From Edwardsiella anguillarum ET080813 (GTDB lineage Bacteria > Pseudomonadota > Gammaproteobacteria > Enterobacterales > Enterobacteriaceae), in the NCBI RefSeq assembly GCF_000264765.2, contig NZ_CP006664.1:868001-932000 (forward strand): a stretch of DNA of 64,000 bases, read 5' to 3'. The position numbers and the translations under genes were made by a program. Below, piece by piece: positions 47,349 to 54,260 of this stretch; within the stretch, counting starts at the first letter, position 1, and every line of letters begins with the position of its first letter. The notes beneath the pieces are model-generated. The model was not told where the DNA came from, did no database searches, and was given only the letters and a program-made list of their open reading frames with translations.

Positions 47349-48365
47349 TCACACTACCTGATACTCGGTCTCATTTCTCAGCATCGACCAGATTATTCGC
47401 GCGTTTTTGTTAGCGACCGCCACGGTCGTTTTATTAAATCCGCGCTGTTCCTTTAACTGGTTAACCCACTGATTCATATGGCCATCATTGTTATTTGTGG
47501 CAACCCTGACGACAGCGCGGGCACCATGAATAAAAAGAGTCCGCAGATGCTTGTCGCCTTTTTTCGTCATATTCATCAGCACCTGCCTGTCGCCACTCGA
47601 ATGCTGGCGTGGAACCAGACCCAGCCATGCAGCAAAGTGGCGGCCATTCTTAAATTCAGTTCCTTTGCCAATAGCAGCAACAACGGCCGTAGCCGTTTTA
47701 GGGCCAATGCCTTTAACTCTGGCGATACGCTGACAGGCTTCTGATTGCCTGAATACTGTTTCAATTTCCTTATCAAAAAAATGGATCCGACGCTCGAGAT
47801 CGTTAAAGAGATCATAGAGCTCGGCAATTGTTCTGCGCATACGGGAACTTAGACCGTTTTCTGCATCTTCAAGGATAAGAGGAATAGCCCGGCGAGCTCT
47901 GGAGACAGTACTGCCAATGGGGATCCCCCGGTCAAGTAACAGCCCTCTTATTTGACAGACTGTAGCAGTGCGGTGATTGACAATACGCTGCCTTGCCCGG
48001 TGTAAAGCCTGGATATCCTGCTGTTCGGGGCTTTTTGGCGGCACGAACTGCATTGTCGGTTGCATCAGAGCCACTGCGATGGCCTGTGCATCATTACCAT
48101 CATTTTTTTGCCCGCGGACAAAGGGTTTTACATACTGAGGACTGATGACCTTTACTTTGTGCCCCAGTTTCTCAAACTCACGCTGCCAGTAAAATGCCCC
48201 GGTGGACGCTTCGATCCCAATCAGACATGCAGGAATATTTGCCAGCGTCTGGAGTAATTCTTTTCGGCCAGTTCGTTTCGTATAAACCGGTTTGCCGGCC
48301 TGGTTTAACCCGCAGAGTTGAAAAATATTTTTAGCCAGATCAATACCCAGAAATACGATATTCAT
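47349..48365 (-). CDS. IS110/IS1111-family DEDD transposase
   Basis: This 338-residue transposase appears intact. The DEDD RuvC-like domain has VFLGIDLAKNIFQL, LIGIEAS and KNDGNDAQAIAVAL. The C-terminal Tnp20-type domain has IARVKGIGPKTATAVVAAIG and SSGDRQVLMNMTKKGDKHLRTL with the serine thought to attack DNA. It pairs with a guide RNA to choose donor and target. The ATG at 48365 has AGGAG 7 bases upstream; longer frames to 48566 run through the split IS3 gene. Confidence 0.9.
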   Translation of the reverse strand: MNIVFLGIDLAKNIFQLCGLNQAGKPVYTKRTGRKELLQTLANIPACLIGIEASTGAFYWQREFEKLGHKVKVISPQYVKPFVRGQKNDGNDAQAIAVALMQPTMQFVPPKSPEQQDIQALHRARQRIVNHRTATVCQIRGLLLDRGIPIGSTVSRARRAIPLILEDAENGLSSRMRRTIAELYDLFNDLERRIHFFDKEIETVFRQSEACQRIARVKGIGPKTATAVVAAIGKGTEFKNGRHFAAWLGLVPRQHSSGDRQVLMNMTKKGDKHLRTLFIHGARAVVRVATNNNDGHMNQWVNQLKEQRGFNKTTVAVANKNARIIWSMLRNETEYQVV

Positions 48366-48872
48366 GGTGATTCTCCTGGTGAGCACATTTCGTACAGTTA
48401 ACCGCAGCGGGAGGAGGTAGTCCATCCCATTAATTGGAAAGAAGTTCGGCGACATTGGCGTAACAGAATTACGTCGTTTGCGCCGGCTCAAGGAAGAAAG
48501 TCTACGTTTGAAACGTCTGGTGACAGATTTAAGTCTAGACAAAGAGATGATGCAGTAAGCTATCAAGAAAAAGTGCTAAGGCTGGCGCAGAAGCGTGAGG
48601 CCATCACCTGACTGCCGGGGGCCTACCGTATCGGGTTACGTCGGGCTTGTCGTCTGATGCTGCAAAGCCACCGGTATATAACTATCGTAGCTACCGTGCT
48701 GATCGGGCCATCATCTTATGGATAAGAGAAATAACTGAAACCCGTGTTCGCTACGGTGTTCAGCGTATTCATATTCTTCTACGCCGGGAAGGCTGGCAGA
48801 AAACACACCGAATTTATTGTTAGGAAGGTCTGGATTTACGGACGAAACGCCCCCGACGGCATGTGGCATTGA

Positions 48873-49720
48873 CTAGTCCTGATATAGGTTAACCGTTTTT
48901 TGTCTGTAAAACGCCTGATGAACATCACCGGGCGTTTTATATTTCAGGGCCAGATGTGGCCGCTCATGGCTATACATATCTACAGATCCTTTTACCATGG
49001 TTCTGGCCTGCGCAAGATCCGCCGGGCGTGAGAGTAAAAACTCACTTTTCAGTGATGCCGTTTATCCGCTCAGCCAGTGCATTCTGGTAACAGTCATAAC
49101 CATCGGTCATTGAACAGGTTACCCCGTTTCTTGCATGTATTGACTGATAAAGCGCTGAACAGTATTGCACTCCTCTGCCAGAGTGATGTACCAGAGGACC
49201 CGCCGTTTTTCTCCGCCTTAGTGCCTGCCTGAACGCTTTCACCACATTTTCAGTCTGCAAATTTTCCCCTACACGATACCCCATGATTCTCCTGGAACAG
49301 ACATCCGTGACCAGACTCAGATAGACAGTGCCACTGCGCAGCGGAAGGTAAGTAATGTCAACAATCCAGACCTGCTCCGGCTTAAGGGCTGTAACCTGTT
49401 CAGGGCCGGGTTTCAGCAGATTCGGATGCCGATAAAGCCGATGATGGCTGTTGGTGGTTTTGTGATATTCCCGTTTCATCGGTACCAGGAGTCGGTGTTC
49501 ATCCAGTAGGGTAAACAAGCGGCCCCGCCCGATATCCAACATTCTATCGGCCTGACTGTTCACCAGGTAGTCCAGTTTACGCGTACCAATTCGTGGCTGA
49601 CGAGAACGGATATGGACAATAAAATCAAGGATATGAGTATTCTGCTCTCGTCGTTTATTGTACCTTGCCTTGCCCTGATACTAGGCCTGTCTGCTGTGCC
49701 CCAGGAACTAGTATGCGTGC
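48873..49720 (-). pseudogene. IS3-family orfB of the second element, decayed
   Basis: The readable core is LDYLVNSQADRMLDIGRGRL, then VWIVDITYLPLRSGTVYLSLVTDVCSRRIMGY and DGYDCYQNALAERING. The 5' part has two in-frame stops, and a frameshift after ERINGI moves the end (MYSHERPHLALKYKTP) into another frame. The final codons are NLYQD-stop at the element's tip. Confidence 0.75.
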
Positions 49721-49727
49721 ATAACGG

Positions 49728-50045
49728 TTATTTTTGCGGCCTGACGTTGCGCGAGGACTTGCCGGGCCGCTTTTTTACCATGCTCACCCCGTAATCGTTT
49801 TTAAGAACGTTGATAACCGACTCAACAAACTCAGCTTTCTGATTTACCCGCTTCAGCTGCTCTTCAAGTTCGTTGATTCTTTGCTCGGGGGGGAGTGAGA
49901 GATTTATCTGTGCCACAGGCCGTTTCCTCTTTACTAGGTCAAGGAGCCTAGGGCTCCAGTCAAATCGGCCATATTTGCACAACCCGACAAGAGCGGTGGA
50001 TCGCCCCGGAATACCGTATCGTTGCTGGGCCTGTTTATAGGTCAT
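49728..50045 (-). CDS. IS3-family orfA (HTH) of the second element
   Basis: This 105-residue protein has an N-terminal helix-turn-helix (MTYKQAQQRYGIPGRSTALVGLCKYGR) and a coiled coil (QRINELEEQLKRVNQKAEFVESVINVL), the normal make-up of IS3 OrfA, which fuses to OrfB by programmed frameshift. It is open, but its orfB is dead. The first residues may be lost, as the frame extends upstream into TMT-like sequence interrupted by a stop. Confidence 0.7.
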   Translation of the reverse strand: MTYKQAQQRYGIPGRSTALVGLCKYGRFDWSPRLLDLVKRKRPVAQINLSLPPEQRINELEEQLKRVNQKAEFVESVINVLKNDYGVSMVKKRPGKSSRNVRPQK

Positions 50046-50719
50046 CTCGCCTTTTTCGACCTACTCAACAACGGCTATCTTAAAGGATAGAGGATAATCA
50101 CGTTGGGTAGGTTTGAGCCCAGTCATCATTATGTTCTCCAGATTTTAGCCAGGAACGTGTCAACGCTCTTCAGGACGGGTCACATGCCCGACATAGAAGC
50201 ATCCGTCCAGAAGTGACGGCCATAGGCCAGTACTGGAGCATGGACTTTGTTGCTGATAATCCGTTCAACGGATGCCATATCCGAGCATTGACTGTAGTCG
50301 ATAATTTTAGTCGTGAATGCCTGGCGATCCATGTAGGTCAAGGGCTGCGTGGGGAGGATATCATCGCGGTGATGGCGCGTTGAAAAGCGTTAAGGCAACG
50401 AGTACCCGAACGGCTTCAGACAGACAATGGTAGTGAATTTATATCTAAAACGCTGGGGCACTGGGCGTATGAAAACGGTATAACAATGGACTTCCCACGG
50501 CCTGAAAAAACGACGGATAATGCGCTGATCGAGTCATTTAACGGTAGTTTTCACGATGGGTATCTGAACCTGTCACCGGACGATGCGCAGGAAAAGATCG
50601 AGTAGTGGCGATAGGAATATAACCGAAACAGACCCTCTCCATCGTTAAATAACCAGACCCTGCGGACTTTATCCAAAGTCTGCAAAAAGGTCCGGATTTC
50701 TGATTTAGCCAGACTCTAA

Positions 50720-51030
50720 TATTGATGGAAGATCAACAAGGTCATCCCGGATGGGAGGGTTAAAATTGATGTTAACTAATCTGGAATATTTACTGAAACT
50801 GCTGTAATCCGGGTTCGTTCATCAGGGCAAAACGGAGTCAATAAAGCCATGTGCGGCCCACAGGGTGAGCCGGAACACATATTTAATCACCAAGGTGGTG
50901 TGAGGTCAGAATAGCACAGGTACCGTCCCTGTAATAAGTATGATACTGCCCCATATCAGGAGTAAACGCCTCATCATTCAGTCATAAAATAATGTAGTCT
51001 TGGTTGATAAAGGCCTTGCTGTTATGCCAA
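50720..51030 (-). pseudogene. IS5-family (IS903-like) transposase relic
   Basis: Read on the minus strand, pieces in shifting frames give HNSKAFINQDYIILWLNDEAF-like (stop inside), YCAILTSHHLGD, YVFRLTLWAAHGFIDSV and ALMNEPGLQQFQ. These match in order the start of IS5-type transposases, including the ...YSDLTI...VIK.VF.L.LR...GF.DS.. block. No frame is long enough for a working protein. Confidence 0.6.
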
Positions 51031-51314
51031 TTGGTGATTCTGAACATCTGCTTTGTCACGGGACGATCACTGTTGCTAGATGATGCGAAATCAGATCATT
51101 CAAATCACCCATATAGATTATAGTAATTAATCTGCCATCGCTGATAAGTGCATTTATGGCAAAATATAGCGACCAACTCATGTTCTGATCTTGCGGCACG
51201 GAAGCGAGTTACCATTCAGTTGATAATCCTTTATAATACCATCTACTCTTTACATCTAATTCGTTAAAATAGTAAATAGGATGTGTATAAAACCTTTCCT
51301 AGCACAATAGCATA

Positions 51315-51524
51315 TCAAATATGCCGATAACCAAAACGTCGGTGCTCAAGTACCTGCTCCACGATGTACGCAGATAAATGCACACCAATAGCAATGCATT
51401 GATTTATATAGAATAATAAGTCTATCAGTTGCGATAGATCCGCTACCTTACAGGTGATTTCTACAGCTTTCCACCTCTTGTCCATTGACAGAGATTTCGC
51501 TCTTGCTTCCTCTAAATCCAGCAT
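51315..51524 (-). CDS. possible 69-residue hypothetical protein
   Basis: The frame is open from an ATA codon near 51590 to the stop at 51315 and first has ATG at 51524. The protein is helical (LDLEEARAKSLSMDKRWKAVEI, then LIDLLFYINQCIAIGVHLSAYIVEQVLEHRRFGY). I recognise no family. No good ribosome binding site is seen. It lies between an IS relic and the LuxR-type gene and may be the remains of something larger. The stretch 51031-51314 is AT-rich and empty. Confidence 0.3.
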   Translation of the reverse strand: MLDLEEARAKSLSMDKRWKAVEITCKVADLSQLIDLLFYINQCIAIGVHLSAYIVEQVLEHRRFGYRHI

Positions 51525-51647
51525 AACCTCGGCAAGCAGATTCTTGAAGCTGGCGTATGAACTAAGACACTTTACTTCAGTTATACATCCATGTGGCTAA
51601 ATTTAACATGTCAGGTATAGAGGATCGCATCAATAACCCTATCAATA

Positions 51648-52238
51648 TTAGATATCTATATTACACCCAATAAAGAAAAGCCTAGCCACTTGTCGATGTT
51701 TAAAGCCTAATATTTTCCTAGTATAATTTGTTCTATGAGAATAGACTGTTTTTGGTGAAATTTGTAACTTTGTCGCTATTTTACTAATATTTTCCGAGCG
51801 CAAAGTTTGATAAAAAGCATATTTCCCACTGCTTTCTTTAAATTTATTTTTTCTAATTAAATCATACCTATTAGTATACAATGCGGCTTTTAATAGTAAA
51901 AGCATCCTCAATAGTGTTCGACAGTAAGGAATAACGCTGACGTTATACATATAATCGATTGATGCTCTCGGAACAGAGGCTGGAAGAAAAATAATTATTT
52001 TACTGGTGTGTTTTTTTCTTATTCTATCAATACGATTTGCCATGCCTAACAAAGGACTATCACTTAAACAGTAAATATGAATTTCTTCAACACAACTCCT
52101 GAGTGTAAAACTTAGAGAGCCTGCTTTTACAAGGTATACTGAATCAATTAATTGTAATAATTTCATTACTCCATACTTTTCATATGTACTATCTCCCCAA
52201 ATATATACATTACCGTGTCGATAATATTCTCGGTTCAT
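51648..52238 (-). CDS. LuxR-type (HTH) regulator divergent from the Afa-like operon
   Basis: This 196-residue protein has no receiver-domain Asp pocket that I can see. Its C-terminus is a LuxR/GerE-type helix-turn-helix: SENISKIATKLQISPKTVYSHRTNYTRKILGF. Length and layout recall fimbrial LuxR regulators such as EcpR/MatA (also 196 residues). It is divergent from the PapB-like gene, sharing a 485-base AT-rich regulatory region with it. In pap/afa-type loci this position is held by a PapI-like gene. It may control either fimbrial locus. Confidence 0.72.
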   Translation of the reverse strand: MNREYYRHGNVYIWGDSTYEKYGVMKLLQLIDSVYLVKAGSLSFTLRSCVEEIHIYCLSDSPLLGMANRIDRIRKKHTSKIIIFLPASVPRASIDYMYNVSVIPYCRTLLRMLLLLKAALYTNRYDLIRKNKFKESSGKYAFYQTLRSENISKIATKLQISPKTVYSHRTNYTRKILGFKHRQVARLFFIGCNIDI

Positions 52239-52471
52239 TTACATAACTACCCCGCATACAGTTTACATTGAAGCATTTGCATTATCCTACAACGATAAAT
52301 AAATCTTTTTCAATAAAAAAATCACAGACGAATATATATACACAACAACATTCATTCACCAAGCTTATATATTTACTTTTTTTGCGCAAATATGTGAACG
52401 CTTTTTTGACTAAAAACAGATTTATCTTTGTTTTTTTTCGTCTAAAAAAATCCAAAAGAGCTCTAATTTAC

Positions 52472-52577
52472 GATCTTTTTCTCTGCTCATTGCGCTATGC
52501 TTAGTTTTTTGTTCTGCACACACAAAAATGATAGGATTTATATATCGTTTACTTTACTTTCACAAGCAGTTAAGATC
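52472..52577. promoter_or_regulatory. paired GATC sites 102 bp apart (pap-type phase-variation switch)
   Basis: GATC at 52472-52475 in the context CGATCTTTTTCT and GATC at 52574-52577 in the context CACGATCTTA on the minus strand are exactly 102 bp apart. Pap, and related E. coli fimbrial operons, use two GATC sites at this distance within Lrp-binding sites; Dam methylation of one or other decides phase ON or OFF. The pair lies directly upstream of the PapB-like gene. Confidence 0.65.
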
Positions 52578-52723
52578 GTGTAATTATCTTTTTGCGGAAC
52601 AATCAACTTGTTCTAGAATACTCGCCAGTTGAAGGAGAGAGAAGGATAAGGACTAGTTTGTGACTAAAACAGAAGTAAGCATTGAAGAGGATCTATCATT
52701 CATTTTCTGATATTAAAGGTAAT

Positions 52724-53044
52724 ATGAATGAGGCTGTTGATTATATGAACGATGACACATTAACAAAACGTAACAATAATGATGATAATTTCTCCTCGTC
52801 CACCACGAAAGGTCAGTTTGCACCCGGTGTAATGACAGAAGGACGATTTTTGCTATTAATTGAGATATCCTCTATCCATAGCGAGAAGGTTATAGCTGCA
52901 CTAAAAGAGCATCTAGTATTAGGTTATACAAGAAGAGAGGTTTGTGAACGGAATAATGTTTCCGCAGGATATCTGTCGCTTAGCTTAACTAAACTACTTC
53001 GCATCGAAAATGCAGCAACATCATTATCTACTCATTGTAAATAA
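52724..53044 (+). CDS. afaA: PapB/AfaA-family fimbrial regulator
   Basis: This 106-residue protein has the PapB-family core: PGVMTEGRFLLLIEISSIHSEKVIAALKEHLVLGYTRREVCERNNVSAGYLSLSLTKLLR segment (about residues 34-93), very close to PapB, SfaB and AfaA. PapB-like proteins bind AT-rich minor grooves and drive or tune operon transcription. The ATG at 52724 has AAAGG upstream; a TTG at 52682 would add 14 residues. It is first in the Afa-like operon. Confidence 0.88.
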   Translation: MNEAVDYMNDDTLTKRNNNDDNFSSSTTKGQFAPGVMTEGRFLLLIEISSIHSEKVIAALKEHLVLGYTRREVCERNNVSAGYLSLSLTKLLRIENAATSLSTHCK

Positions 53045-53292
53045 TATTTTGATGCATATAGCAGACTGGCTAAAGCAGAACGTAACTTAATGAATCACAG
53101 GGGGGGGTAATAGTGTGTTAATTGACTAATTGATTTCGCGGCTTAATTTTATATTGCCAATTAAAATATCGATGCGATTGATTTACCATTATTATATTGG
53201 TGAATTAGCAAACTCATCCTATTTTTAGTATAAATATCAGCATCATGTCAATTAGTGAGTTATATATAGTGCAATTGCATTAGGAATCTAGA

Positions 53293-54120
53293 ATGAAAAA
53301 TAAAAAAATATTAAACATTACTGGATACGGCATGTTAGGCGCTGTATCGCAACGCCGGTATTCAAAAAAAATAATGTTGCTATTGGCTACATGCTGCGCA
53401 TTGAGCATGTCCTCTTTGCAGAGTCTTGCTGCAGAGAAACCAAACATTGAACAAAACTCTCAGGAATTTGCTGTTAAATTGGGGGCGACTCGGGTTATTT
53501 ATGCGCCGAGTTCAATGGGGCAAACTTTGTCAGTAAGTAATCCTCTGGATTATCCAATGCTTATCCAGTCACGAGTGTATGGCGAAGATATGAAAAGCAA
53601 AGCCCCATTTGTAGTTACACCACCGTTATTCCGCTTAGATGGGCAACAACAAAGCAATCTGCGCATTATTCGTACCGGTGGCGATTTTGCAAAAGATCGC
53701 GAGTCACTCCAGTGGCTATGTATAAAAGGGCTTCCTCCGAAGGAGGGAGATCTCTGGAATAATAAGAAGGGAAAGATAGAAAGTCATAAAGTAGTTTCAT
53801 TAAATCTACAAGTTTCTATTGATAGTTGCATTAAACTATTTGTTCGTCCGGAAAGCATCAAGGGCCATCCGGAGGATGTTGCCTCATCACTATCTTGGTC
53901 TCAACAAGATACGAATTTAAAGGCGATGAATAATACACCATTTTATATGAATTTAGCATCTTTAAAGGTTGGTAATGTTAACATTTCTAATGTGCATTAT
54001 ATTCCGCCATTTTCGTCTTATACATTCCATTTACCTAAAGGTGTATCAGGGATGGTCTCTTGGAGTATTGTCACTGATTATGGTGGCGTGAGTGATATAT
54101 ATCATAAAAGTATCAACTGA
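53293..54120 (+). CDS. afaB: periplasmic FGL-type fimbrial chaperone, AfaB-like
   Basis: This 275-residue protein is a PapD-like chaperone of the FGL (Caf1M/AfaB/SafB) subfamily. It has TRVIYAPSSMGQTLSVSNPLDYPMLIQSRVY, a long F1-G1 loop (FRLDGQQQSNLRIIRTGGDFAKDRESL), and the diagnostic Cys pair, one in WLCIKGLPP and one in VSIDSCIKLFVRP. It probably has a signal peptide after an N-terminal extension (IMLLLATCCALSMSSLQSLAA). It binds adhesin subunits and brings them to the usher. ATG at 53293 follows AGGA. Confidence 0.9.
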   Translation: MKNKKILNITGYGMLGAVSQRRYSKKIMLLLATCCALSMSSLQSLAAEKPNIEQNSQEFAVKLGATRVIYAPSSMGQTLSVSNPLDYPMLIQSRVYGEDMKSKAPFVVTPPLFRLDGQQQSNLRIIRTGGDFAKDRESLQWLCIKGLPPKEGDLWNNKKGKIESHKVVSLNLQVSIDSCIKLFVRPESIKGHPEDVASSLSWSQQDTNLKAMNNTPFYMNLASLKVGNVNISNVHYIPPFSSYTFHLPKGVSGMVSWSIVTDYGGVSDIYHKSIN

Positions 54121-54260
54121 ATAATAAATTAGAAACTAAAAACAAATTAACTTAATTTGACCAGGTATCACTATCGTAAGTCATAGTGGTAGTGTGGTCA
54201 TTCAGGTTTCGTTTACTAATCAACCAAATGATCCAAGCTGAACTCATGCTGGAAAGTAAA

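Larger units (their letters stand above)
47125..48428 (-). mobile_element. IS1111-type IS110-family insertion element
   Basis: The element carries one intact transposase gene and has inverted repeats near its ends: ATGGACTACCTCC (47128-47140) and its exact complement GGAGGTAGTCCAT (48413-48425). Subterminal inverted repeats mark the IS1111 group within IS110. The 208-base noncoding stretch after the transposase (47141-47348) is where this group encodes its guide (seek/bridge) RNA. Outer borders are good to a few bases only. Confidence 0.8.
47009..48558 (+). pseudogene. IS3-family orfA, interrupted by the IS1111-type element
   Basis: The 5' piece encodes EEQTVFTLKQTEPGTPEEEVC followed by RKMGISEATFYI after an early frameshift. 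The 3' piece, 1.3 kb on, resumes at NWKKFGDIGVTELRRL and ends LSLDKEMMQ. Together they rebuild a normal IS407-type OrfA. Confidence 0.7.
48870..50162 (-). mobile_element. second IS3-family element inserted in the first
   Basis: On the minus strand it has an orfA (50045-49728) and a broken orfB (about 49720-48873). Imperfect terminal repeats are seen: TGACTAGTCCTG at 48870 and, reading inward from the right end, TGACACGTTCCTG at 50162. It interrupts orfB of the plus-strand IS3 copy. Confidence 0.7.
46990..50710 (+). mobile_element. decayed IS3-family (IS407-like) element split by two other IS
   Basis: On the plus strand one IS3-type element can be pieced together. orfA is 47009-47125 plus 48430-48558 (VCRKMGISEATFY, then KKFGDIGVTELRRLRRLKEESLRLKRLV). 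orfB is 48558-48869 plus 50163-50710 (YWSMDFVADNPFNGCHIRALTVVDNFSRECLAI, then QTDNGSEFISK). The first gap is filled by an IS1111-type element, the second by another IS3-family copy. Frameshifts and stops show it is dead. Confidence 0.75.
48558..50710 (+). pseudogene. IS3-family orfB (DDE transposase), interrupted and frameshifted
   Basis: Left piece (48558-48869): YQEKVLRLAQKREAIT, a stop, then LPGAYRIGLRRACRLML and, after a frame change, RYGVQRIHILLRREGW. Right piece (50163-50710): the DDE core WSMDFVADNPFNG and NFSRECLAI, then QTDNGSEFISKTL and DNALIESFNGSFHDG. A stop in the ARXKALRQRVPER segment and another after DDAQEKIE confirm loss of function. Confidence 0.75.

Noticed and set aside
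51315-51524. Possible PapI-like regulator for the afa-like operon
   Set aside because: The protein does not show the PapI winged-helix pattern, and it lies on the far side of the LuxR-type gene. It is kept only as a hypothetical.
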